NCBI GenBank assembly: GCA_050084515.1
Contig: CM114271.1
Coordinates: 47,740,001 to 47,804,000 of the forward strand
Length of the DNA stretch: 64,000 bases
Direction of reading: 5' to 3'
DNA from: Blasia pusilla
Lineage: Eukaryota > Marchantiophyta > Marchantiopsida > Blasiales
The first letter of the stretch is position 1; each line of letters opens with the position of its first letter. The notes under the pieces are model-generated. The model had not been told where the DNA came from, did no database searches, and worked only from the letters and a program-made list of their open reading frames with translations. This document shows, one piece after another, positions 23,284 through 33,511 of this stretch. The position numbers were made by a program, and so were the translations under genes.

Positions 23284-26200
23284 TCAAAATGGTTTGTTTA
23301 AAATACTTCGAACTTCTTTGAGGGACAGAATTGGTTGGTGGATTCCTACTCCTACCTCCGACTCTCTTAAAACTACCAGCAACACATAGTACATGTGCTT
23401 ACAAGGTAAATACCTTTTGCCACTTGTCTCTATTTGGACAAAGTCATCACATGAACATATGGGAAAGCAATAGATATGCATCACATACACCCTTGTGACA
23501 CTTGAATTTACAATGTTGTTCTTGACCCAATACATCCTTCCTATTCCATTGCCACTCAAGACATCTTTCGTGGCGATGATCTCCATTTTTGCCTCCCGAG
23601 CTGCTACAATTCGCTTTGCTCTCTCCACCGTTGGCCTGCACATTCTGTTTCTCTTCACCCCATTTCTAGACTCAAACAGAAATAATGGATTGAGATCATC
23701 CACCTTCTCCGGGTACATGTTGACATCAATCTTGGGTTGAATATGAAATGCGAAGGTCTCTGTAATGCGAACATGCTCCGAACTTCCCCCGTCTCACGAG
23801 TCTGAAACCGGCACTTGTAAGATTGTCCACCGTCTTGAGTGCGATTCGTACTCGGCGATGGGCCAAATCATGGGGGTATTCGGGAGCTCCAATGGCAGCG
23901 GATAAGACTTCGAAAGCGTAAGATTCATTTGGGCAGAAGAAGTACTTCAATTGATCCCGGTCCTCGTGAAACGATCAAAGGTTTTGAGTCCCCAAAACCC
24001 AGGCAGAGGTCGCCCGATCCTTATGCGATTCTTATTTAGGAAAGTGCCGCATGCTCTCCTAATGCCATCGAGATCTCGCCTGCAGTGGGTCCACGTCTGG
24101 GTTGCTCGAGATATATGCCACCGTTTTAGGTTGCAATCCACCTCCATTACCGAATCCCATATTGTTGAACCATCCCGGTGACGAGGATGTTGCGAACTTC
24201 CAAAGAATCGAGGGCTTTTGAAATAAAACATTCACTGATTTTGGAGAAGTAACTCCATCACGGATTTGGGACGGGTCAGGGTCCCGAATACCAGGCGGTG
24301 TAATTTCCTCATCCAAATCAATCACCGGATTTGTTCTCGATCTTGCCTCTTCACCGCTGAAGTCAAGATACTTATCTGGTTTCCACGAGTCTCGTTCGAT
24401 TTGCTCTACCACCATCTGTATGGGACGTCTTGAAACCCACCCACAAATATCCCCACCTATGTGTACGTCTTGCTCGAGTGGAGTTTCAGCTACGCACCGG
24501 TTGAAGGCTTCGACATACAATTTTTCATCACCAGATCTCACAGCCGCCTTGACATAGAGCTCGTAGATCGACGGCCCTTTTCCTTTTGTTATGCCTTTTG
24601 TGAGAAAGATATGGGATCTTTGCAGATGTAGCATTGCTCTTGCCTGGTCTTGTTGGCATGCCTCCACAAGTGAAATTCGTTGGCATGCTTGTGACGACCT
24701 CCAAGAGGAATGAACACTTTCTGCTCCACTTATGTTGGGGCAGAGGGTATTTTCATGAACGTTCAATCCCTGCAACGACGGCAATGTTAGAAGGGAACAA
24801 AAATAACTTAGGAGTCAAAGAAATAAGCGACCTGTCGGAACCAGACGGGTTGCAGGCTCGAGGCATCCCATGAACGACTCTGCGACCTGTCGGGTCCCGA
24901 CGTGTTGTAACCTTAAACCCACCTACTGCAACCCGTCGGAACCCGACGGGTTGCAAGGCCGAGGCATCCCATGAACGACTCTGTGACCCGTTGGGTCCCG
25001 ACGGGTTGCACACTCGGGTTGCACCAAACATCTGGATGCAACTCGTCGGTTTCCGTCGTGTTGCACACTCGGGCAACCCGTCGCATCCGATAGCTTGCTT
25101 GGTTTCTTGGGTTTGAAATCCATATAATTACCACGCTTCTCATCCTGAGCTACAACTTTACAAACAATTTTCAGCGTGAGCTTGACAAGACAAAATAGTG
25201 AACTCACCTGCCGCATGAAGTTTCCCCATTGTCTCATAAGTACAGTCCACCAACTCAACCAAGAGCACAACTCTTTGTACTTCCCCTCAATCGCATGCTT
25301 CCTCCACCACCCATGAAGTTCTTCCTGGCATTCCATGGCCTGCTTCAAGGTTTTGTTGTCCTTGCAGCGTTGGAGTAGAGTGACATGCTCTGTCCTCTTA
25401 TTCTCCTTGATGCAAGATTTGGTGTACCGGGTCACAAACTGTTGCTAATGGAAAGCATCCGACCTTTCCCTCTCCGGTTGAACCTCTCCATCCCAGAACA
25501 GTTCCCGGATAGCAATCCACCTAGGTTGTGCATTGTCCGCCATGAACCCATAAATTTCTGGAGGTGGCCTTTTGTTTTCCTTCACCACCTCCAATAAGAG
25601 TAACCAGCACATCTTCAAACTGCCAACGTCTTCTGCCTTTACTTCATAGAAAAATATAGTTTTGAGTCCCTTCTCCACATGGTCATAAACGTGAGCACCC
25701 ATCGTCAACCATCCGTTCAGCACTCTGTAGCAAATATCAAAGCTTACCCAGCTCCCGTAAAGATCTTCCCCTTCCCTCATTCGATCTATAAGATTGAGGC
25801 CACTCGACGGACCTATGGTTGACATTTTGAAGACATAGGCCCTGGATCCCTCGCCTCCTTGGCCCATGAACTGCCATCTCTGAATGAATGGAAATCTGGA
25901 GTTGGCCTTGATTCTGGCGATGGCATCCATTTCAGTCGTCTTTCCATCCAGAACTCGTATCTAACGCAACAAATTCCGGAAGCATTCAGGATCAGCGAGA
26001 AATGCGAGATTTTCCCAGAGTTGTTTCTCCTCAACCGCCGTGATCTCGCCCTGTCCAGGGATTCCAAGCAATTGTTCACAAATTTGTGATGCCGTTGTGA
26101 GGTTGATCACTCCGGGCTTTGAACCCGGAGAGTTTCTGTAGACCTCGGCTACTTTCTTCGCCACATCCTCCTTGATGTGTCTTTGAATTGCATCGGTCAC

Positions 26201-26545
26201 AGGATGAGTGTGGGAGCCAACATGAATCGCCACCTTGTATACTACGGCGTGGAGCCCAAGTCGTGGACAATGAAAAATATGTATGCAGGACACGCTCCAA
26301 CGCAGATGGGCGATGCCTGACAATGAGGACATCGATGGCCTCCTGGCGGTATGGTGGCACCGACCTCATATGGAGTTTCTGCATTCTTGGGAGGGAATTG
26401 CGACGTATTGACTCGCCCGTTGCACTCTAGATACGGGCATGCTGGACTTCTACACTCCAAGGCTCCCACGCATTGGCGGCGGGAGACAATCAGGACCATC
26501 TGGAATTGAAGCACTGGTCCGTTGAAGCGCACCATCGATGACAAT
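23284..26545 (-). pseudogene. MULE-like transposase with N-terminal zinc/GCM-like region and C-terminal SWIM finger
   Basis: Read from right to left. A Cys/His-rich region (RRQCVGALECRSPACPYLEC, HRCPHCQ, and GSHTHPVTDAIQRH in another frame) resembles the WRKY-GCM1 type DNA-binding fingers of Mutator-like transposases. Next, 25930-25445 has SWVSFDICYRVLNGWLTMGA, DVGSLKMCWLLLLEVV and YGFMADNAQPRWIAIRELFW, the MULE catalytic domain with acidic residues at the expected places. Then comes an exon ending GNFMRQ at a GTGAGT donor (intron 24770-25207) and a linker (24769-24059). The SWIM zinc finger (23718-23284) reads CSCDDF...LPCKHMYY, a CxC...CxH site. Frame changes near 26270 and 24600 and stops near 23790-23950 mean it is decayed or has unresolved introns. 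It faces the plus-strand gene at 28497 across a palindrome-rich promoter region. Confidence 0.75.
24770..25207 (-). repeat. intron of the MULE-like gene filled with palindromes
   Basis: Donor CAG|GTGAGT (25207) and acceptor GTTGCAG (24770) on the minus strand bound 438 nt. Between 24830 and 25085 lie about six copies of the CAACCCGTCGG/CCGACGGGTTG motif, including a perfect 12+3+12 palindrome at 24928-24954. Confidence 0.8.
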
Positions 26546-26899
26546 CGACTTTTCGTCCATACCCTTCGGCATCCTCCATCCTTCTTTTGAGCAGAGCGGC
26601 AAGTGGAGGCAACTCAAAAATGCAATTACCATCGATCGCGTGGCGGCAAATCGACAAGAATGTGCTTGAACATTTTCAAGGGCGAGACGAAAGCAAACTA
26701 TTGCCGATACTCGCAAGAGAGAACGAGTAGGCGGACAGAGGGCCGATTGGTGCGGACAGATCCACCGAGGTTGATAACATCCAAATCTCTTCGGGAAAAA
26801 CAACATTGTTACGAGCCTGCGAAGTTGGAGTCGGCCGGATCTGCAGAGCTTGGAGTTGCAAACGAGAGCTCGGAGCACTAGGAAATTCTAGACCGTCTA

Positions 26900-27405
26900 C
26901 TTGGGAAACAGACAAATTCGGGCGGGCCATAAACTTTGTATTGACCATTTGGTAGAGGTAGGAGATTCCATACTTTACGATGCGAGGTCTTTGGCTGGAC
27001 CGTCTCACCTATTATGTCTTCCGTGCCGTCCACCTAACATCTTTGGATACAAAGATGGTTCCAATTGAAGAAGAAATCGAAGCAGACATAAAATTTTCAT
27101 CCCTTTGCTATGAAAGACTCACGAGCTTGGGGTCGAATGATTTTACGATTGAGGAAGGGCCATGATGATAGCGCCACAAGTGAGCTTAACATAATTATCC
27201 ATTCCAAGAAGATTCCAACGGGAGGAGACTGAGAATGAGAATATTTAATTTATAATGAATAGGAAACAGATACTCCTGACAGATTTTTACTGACAAGATG
27301 AATTCGGTGGGTGACATTGTCTGACATAATGGATCCAATTCTGTAACACATTCAATTCTGTTGCAATATGTTACCGGATTTGGGAAGTAGAGGGTTGTGC
27401 ATCAC
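26900..27405. other. divergent 5' region of the MULE-like gene, no gene seen
   Basis: A minus-strand frame starting near 26950 (MVNTKFMARPNLSVSQ...) may be its first exon. The rest up to 27405 is AT-rich and shows no domain. Confidence 0.3.
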
Positions 27406-27409
27406 ACTT

Positions 27410-28135
27410 GGAACCCGTCGGAGTCCTGGTAACTCAAAAATTACCCGAAGCTAACCGAAGCCTGCAACCCGTCGGCATCGGACGGGTTGCACACTTTTGC
27501 TAAACATTGTCGAAGCGAGCAACCCGTCGCTCTCTGACAAGTTGCTCGGATACCGATCCTTCTTGCCCGAAGATGCCGGAGGCGTGCAAACCGTCTGTTC
27601 TCGACGAGTTCCGCGGGTGCCTCGCCTTTTAGCCCAAAGACGGCGAGGCGTGCAACCCGTCGCCCTCCAACGGGTTGAGCAAGGGCCTCGCCTTGTGGTG
27701 CAGCCAGCCAGACTCCAACGACTTGCACGGGAAGCCCTCGTTCTTAACCCTTGATGAGGGAAGCGTGCAACCCAACGGTCTCCGACGGATTGCCCAAGAT
27801 ACGTCCCGTTCCCGTCCCAAACACGGCGGAGGCGCGCAACATGTCGGTCTCCGACGGGTTGCGCGGGTACCTCGCGTTGTTTTCCGAAGACGACGGAGGC
27901 GCTCAACTCGTCGGTCTCCGACGGGTTGCTCGCGCACGTGGCAACTTACCCAGGATGGCGGAGGCGCCCAACATGTCGGTCTCCGACGGGTTGCGCGGGT
28001 ACCTCGCGTTCTTTTCCGAAGACGACGGAGGCGCTCAACCAGTCGGTCTCCGACGGGTTGCTCGCGCACGTGGCGACGTACCCAGGATGGCGGAGCCGCG
28101 CAACCTGTCGGATTCCGACGGGTTGCCATTTTTCA
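27410..28135. repeat. GC-rich palindrome array between the two divergent genes of element E
   Basis: Roughly a dozen near-palindromic units of the CAACCCGTCGG...CCGACGGGTTG type spaced about 65-70 bp apart. The last part is a tandem doublet of about 130 bp (about 27835-27965 and 27966-28096), sharing the linkers GCGCGGGTACCTCGCGTT and CTCGCGCACGTGGC. Each unit contains CpG-rich CCGACGG cores. It lies directly upstream of the TATA box at 28215, in the shared promoter interval of the MULE-like (-) and methyltransferase-like (+) genes, where binding sites for an element-encoded factor would be expected. All long open frames here read through the palindromes and are not genes. Confidence 0.9.
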
Positions 28136-28214
28136 CGTCCGGACTTCCGTAACATCCGGCACGTCGCCGTCGAAAGGACGACGGGACCCAACGGTCGCCC
28201 AACGGCTAGAAAAG

Positions 28215-28222
28215 TATAAATA
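28215..28222 (+). promoter_or_regulatory. TATA box of the methyltransferase-like gene
   Basis: TATAAATA, 282 bp upstream of the ATG at 28497, at the downstream edge of the palindrome array. Transcription would start near 28245-28255. Confidence 0.7.
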
Positions 28223-29692
28223 GGGCAAAAATCGCTCATTTCCGGTTTCTCATTTCGCGATCTTCATTCCTCACTCCTCACTCTCCCGCGCAGCAGCTGA
28301 TCAGATACGAAGGGGCATTTCACACGGCGACACATCGCAAGTCAATAGGAGGGAACGAGAGCAAGACGGTTCGACCGAGCGATAGCGGGACGATTCGAGC
28401 TAACCATCAAGGCGATTCGAGCTCCCATCTCAACATCAGCAAGGCAACTGATCAAGGGATTCGTCGTGGACATAGGTGGAGGCATTTCCGGAAAAAATGA
28501 CGAGGAAAAAACCACAAGCCAACAAGTCTGGGAGCTTCACTCCGAAGTCCATTAGGACTCCTGCGTCAGCTTCTCCTGGGCCTCGTTCGGCGAATGAAAT
28601 TAGGCAGCAGGAAAGCAAGGAGCGGGAAAGGGAAGCGGAGATGCACAACCAAGTGCTTCTTGCGAGACGTGTTCAAGAGGCGCTAGATAAACAGAATGCA
28701 GAGGCCGAGACGTCGCAGCCTTGAAGAAAAGGATCGCCGACGAAAAGAGAGAAAAGAAGCGTCTGGACGCGTTGGTGAGGAGGGCAGAATTGGCTAAAGC
28801 GAGGAGGGAAAAAGCGATAGCCATTGAAGATATCCCAGCCCGTCCAACCGCAAGTGTTGAGATGCGGGAAATGTCCCCCACGAAGTCCGGGGACACAATC
28901 AACATAGTGGAAACGCCAGAAGTTGAAATCGATGACGACGAGGTCATGAGGACCGCCAGCGTGGAGATGGTGGACATGGCCGAAGAAGCCGGAGAGCGGT
29001 CATTCTCGACTCCAAGCCCGGTGGAGGACATCGACCTCTATTGGATCGACGAGTTCCCAGTCGATTTGCCAGCCTCTGTCTCAGACAAGTTAGCTGGTCA
29101 AGAAACCGACCCCATTTTCGAGCGGGTAAGAGAGGTTCTGGGTTTTTTTAATTATGTGAATTGCAATTATTTGGGATTTCAGTGTAGCTTATTCCTCTTG
29201 TCCCGATTTTGATAGGTGGTAAAGCAGATGGCACTCATGGAGGGCCACAACGCCCCGAGGATTCCACTCTGCCGATTGCGGACAATGGAATACGTCCGCA
29301 AAATTCAGTCCGACGAGGACATCGCGAAGCTAAAACAATCGGGCGGCGGATAAAGATCCATCCTCGTCGACAACTTTCCTCCCTTCTATGTTCAGCCTTA
29401 CGACGAGCATGGAACCCAAGCTCTGGTTACCGAGGAGGACTTGGAAAAGCTCGACACATTCTGGAGGATGCGAGACCAGGACTTCAGAAGGCAAGTTGAG
29501 GGCACGGAATTCAGCTGGATGAGGAATCTGCATTTCTTCATCTGGGATGGAAATCACATGTTCATGGCGTGGACCAAGTTTGCGGAGGAGCGGCCCAACT
29601 CATTGGAGGCACATTTCTACGTGAAGGGAGTGGTCCACCCATACCCTCGATCACATGGCAACGGTGGAGATGGCAATGCATGCCATGAACAC

Positions 29693-30091
29693 GTGAGTAT
29701 CTTTAACACTTTTGCAACTCGTCGGACTCGATGAGTTGCTCGATTGATGAATGGGTTAGGTTTGGTTTTGCCGAAAGCAACTCGTCGGACTCCGACGGGT
29801 TGTTGGACTGCACGCTTTTTCGGATGTTTTTTTAAGATTGCAACTCGTCGGACTCCGACGACTTGTTTGATTGAACATAGATTTAACTTGTTTTTGGCCC
29901 AAAGCAAACCGTCGGACTCCGACGGTTTGCTTACCAGGCATTAGCAAATCTGAATGCAATCCGTCGGACTCTGACGGGTTGCATCATTTAGCTCGTTGCT
30001 AGAATCCGACCTTGAGCTGTGACGACCCGTCAGAGTCCGACGGGTTGCAGGAACCCATGTAATTTCTGACGGGTTGAGTTTGGATGTGCAG
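29693..30091 (+). repeat. palindrome-filled intron of the methyltransferase-like gene
   Basis: Bounded by GTGAGT and TGTGCAG. It carries successive palindromes at about 29716, 29777, 29840, 29904, 29956 and 30027. The copy at 29904-29930 is a perfect 13+1+13 palindrome whose arms read GCAAACCGTCGGA and its complement: the same base change on both arms relative to the common GCAACCCGTCGG. Confidence 0.9.
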
Positions 30092-32040
30092 GATTGTATT
30101 GGAGGGAATGTCACCCACCACCTGGATCGGGGCTGCGATCGGGTGAGGAAGGTGCTTACGACACACCCGGGAGAGTCTGAGGGGTTCTTGGCGATGCCTC
30201 GTCAATCAGATGCTTGCAAAGGGTGCTCAGATTAAGAAGAAAACTTGGCCAAACAAGTTTATTTCTCAAGATGCAGCCGTAACCATCCTTTGCTGGTCGA
30301 AGATACAGGCCGCGAAGAAAAGCGCAACATTGGAGCTAGAGCGGAGGGAGAAGGTATCGTGTCTCGGCGCCAAATTCATCAAGCCGCTATATCTCTACAA
30401 CAACGAAATACACGGCGAGCAAGATGCAGCGATACATCAGCATTCTCAACCCCGAATTTGGTCCGAGTTCTACAAGGAGCCGAAGGCGATTATCAGCGCC
30501 CGTGAAGAGGGATGAAGATCCGCATGGTCGGATTGGGAGAAAGTGTCGCTGGATCGCGTGCATCGGTTTGCGTTGTCCGGGATAAGCGAGTTGGGGAGGA
30601 TATGACTGATGAAAATCAGTCTCGAGGGCTCGAGGCAGAAGAGGGCGCACACCATCCTCGGGTGTGTCCGATCCGATGATCTCGCATTGGCTACGCGAAT
30701 GGTCGTTCGGGGCGCGTTGCGGGTAATCGGAAGTCCGTCTTTGGGCGGTGCAAGCGAGCTCGAAGATTAGAGCCCATTCGCCGAAGCAAACCTTGAAAGT
30801 TACGGAGATTTCGAGGTTTGGCTCGACGACATCGGGACAAGCCAACCAAAAACCAGGATTCAAGACCATGTTCAAGGTTTGCGTCCTCCTCAAAGCAGAG
30901 CTTTGACGAAGAAGTAGAGGGGAACAAGCGGGATCAAGCGAAGAAGAAGCGAGATCTGAGAGTAGACGGCGGTCTGTTTGACTAAAAGCTGCCCAATGGA
31001 TGGTCTTGGTACCTCGTCCGATGTAAAAACGCAGTGCGTGGGGAAAATTACCGGTAGCCTTGAAATTGTGGGCTTCGCCGCCGGATGCAGAGACATTCTC
31101 CATGTACGACGTGGAGATGGGGCAGCACATGTCCGATTGGGAGGTGGAGAATTGCCCCATTTGGCTCGACTTCAACGACCTTGAAGACATCACGGATCAG
31201 GACTTACGAGTGCTTCATGATGCAGTGGCCTCAGGACAAGACGACATCCCCAATTTCGCCCAGCCTGAAGACTTCTTCGGAGGAGATGTAGAAGAGCAGG
31301 CCCACGAGACAGCTGCGTTGGCTTCCAAGGTCCGCACAGCCAAAGACAAATCCACAGCGGGACTCAAAGGCAAGGCGAGGGGAGGGAAAAATTCATAGGC
31401 CAAGTCTTCCCAAAGAGAGGCTGAAGATTCAAGGCCAGAGGCGGAATCGTCCAGACGAGCGGGGAGAGAGGGTCGGACCAGGTCCTCGGCAAAATAAACG
31501 CCACCAGAATCTGAGGTCATAGAAACCCCGACAAGCCGTCCCCAGGCTAGGGAGAAGCGGAAGCGAGAGGTGCCCGGGGTTGTCTCAAGGAGAATACAGC
31601 CCATCATCCTTGGGAAGACACAGACAAACAACGATCCGGACAAGCGTCCTCCTTCAGTTCACTCCTTTACTAGATGAGCTGAAGAGCTTCAATTCTCAAG
31701 CATCGACACCAGCCATCGAAAAATTGACAACGCTGGGACAGAAGCTCCAACGAAACGGGCACGCTGCGTGGACGGTGAATGGAGTGGTCGAAGAGGTTGC
31801 GGTGGATCTCTTGAGGTACCTGAGTGGAATGTGCCGCTCACTTATGACCAGATTGCACTTTTGTTCTCCTTTGCAGACGCCTATCTGAGTGACAAGGGCT
31901 GCTTCTTGGTGTTGACTGGAGGGAGCGAGGACGAGCTCTTCAACCTCTTGTGCGTCAAGAGGTCGCTAAAGTGGAGGACGGCACAATCGTGGATCATCAA
32001 AAACGAGTACCCACTCCGATCCGCGACGAGTCAGATTCGG

Positions 32041-32499
32041 GTAAGGCTCAATTCTTGTACTATAATTTCAATTATATTTTAATGATGTGTATAATGAGAG
32101 TCAATCTGGGTTTTTTTTGTCCGTGAGCAACCCGTCGGAAGGCGACGGGTTGTTGGCTTAGAGCAGCCCATGCTCGGCTAAGAGCAACCCGTCGGTTTCC
32201 AATGGGTTGCATCTTTCCCACATACAGGGAAAACATGCTCGCCTGATAGCGACGGGTTGCTCTCAGGCGAGCATGGGCTGCTCTAGGCCAGCAACCCGTC
32301 GCCTTCCGACGGGTTGCATCCAAAAACCAAAATCAACTGGGAAAACCCAAAAGCAACTGCAACCCGTCGGGTTCCGACCGGATGGTCCGAGACAAAACAA
32401 CCCGTCGGACTCCGACAGGTTCATCCAAAGTCAGTTATTGAAAATGTTTTCAAGGCGACTTCTTTAGTTTCTGACATTGTTTCCAACGTGTTGATTTAG
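32041..32499 (+). repeat. intron with large nested hairpin of palindromes
   Basis: Donor GTAAGG at 32041, acceptor TTGATTTAG at 32499. From about 32118 to 32330 the sequence folds on itself. GTCCGTGAGCAACCCGTCGG, TTGGC(T)TAGAGCAGCCCATG and CTTTCCC...ACAGGGAAAA each have a reverse-complement partner, and the small palindromes sit inside the arms. More copies follow to 32435. It is the mirror of 21930-22265. Confidence 0.85.
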
Positions 32500-33511
32500 A
32501 GATGGACCACTCCTACTTCTCTTTGCCCGTTCGCCCGAGCACAATTTCCAGGTGTTCAAGATCCAGGATCCTGTGGATCCATGCTCGATGGGTGCGGCTT
32601 AGATAGTTTGTACAATTCCCCGGAATTTACATGCAAGACAAGATACCCCCTTGGGAGGGGAGGAAGGAAAAGTCGCCGACCACGATACAAACGCTCATCG
32701 AGCTCTGCTCAAGGCCGGGTGACTTGGTGTTGGACTTAGTGGGACTTTCAAGGGCAAGTATCAAAGGCGCCTGGCAGAGTGGCAGGAACATTCTCTGCCT
32801 CGAGGGAAGGCAAGAACTGTTTGACCTTTGCAAGGAGGCAAAGGCAGAATACGAAAGGCTCGTTGGGGCGTACAACTCTCCACCGAAGCCGAGAGCTCCG
32901 GTTCTAGAGCCACCCTTGGTAGTGACTCCATCGTCACTTCCAACAATTCCCAAAATCGGGAGGGCAAGGCCGAAAGTGATTTTGCAAGAGCTCTCGGACG
33001 ATGACGAGTGAGTTCAAAGAACTTAACGACCCAGCTTGACTGCAGCGTTTGGAGTAGGGAGTTTTTTGATAATGAGGCAAAAGATTTCATAGAATAGATC
33101 AAATGTACAGTTCCGAGCTTTTTTCGGATGACATAAAGCAGAAGATTTTGTCGATCGATGGTGGTGCTTGTAAATGTTTGCTGATCATTTTTTGTCTTTT
33201 CGAATGTGATTGTCTATGTACTCCACGGACTTCTACTTTGCAACCCGTCGGATTTCTCCTGCTTGCAACTTTCACTTTATGACCATTGCAACCCGTCGGA
33301 TTTCTCCTCCTTGCAACTTTTCGCTTTTTGAATTTAAACCATACAAGGACATACTACATCCCAAGTGAGACTAGGTTTGAGTAACCCTAGTAGGGCAGAT
33401 GCTCACAATTTCAAGTTGTGACAAAAGGAGCATGAAAGAGCTCATATCCTAGGTAGAAAAAGACTTTGATGCCCTTTTCGAGAGTCTAAGGGTGGAGCTA
33501 CTATATCTATC

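Larger units (their letters stand above)
28497..33097 (+). pseudogene. methyltransferase-like gene of element E (full-length but damaged copy)
   Basis: ATG at 28497 opens a basic, Ser/Pro-rich N-terminus. It is followed, after a one-base frameshift near 28700, by a coiled coil (LKKRIADEKREKKRLDALVR). An intron begins near 29127. The next exon, with an in-frame stop near 29353, includes WMRNLHFFIWDGNHMFMAW and ends at 29692. The intron 29693-30091 carries palindromes. Later exons contain NKFISQDAAVTILCWSK, an acidic block (MSDWEVENCPIWLDFNDLED) and AWTVNGVVEEVAVDLL. Compared with the inverted copy, 52 bp are deleted after about 31815, removing the DLPS motif and shifting the frame. After the intron 32041-32499 comes RPGDLVLDLVGLS (AdoMet motif I-like), and a short intron at GTGAGT leads to the end ...FFDNEAKDFIE-stop at 33097. 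The role would be DNA or RNA adenine methylation if the family call is right; that is inference. Confidence 0.55.

Noticed and set aside
24830-25090. Regularly spaced repeats resembling a CRISPR array
   Set aside because: The repeats are full palindromes in both orientations, spacing is irregular, the context is a eukaryotic intron, and no cas genes are present.
27441-28239. Long overlapping open frames on both strands with recurring QPVGxRRVA-like peptides
   Set aside because: They are translations of the palindromic repeat; frames exist on both strands because the unit is self-complementary and GC-rich. No domain or splice logic.
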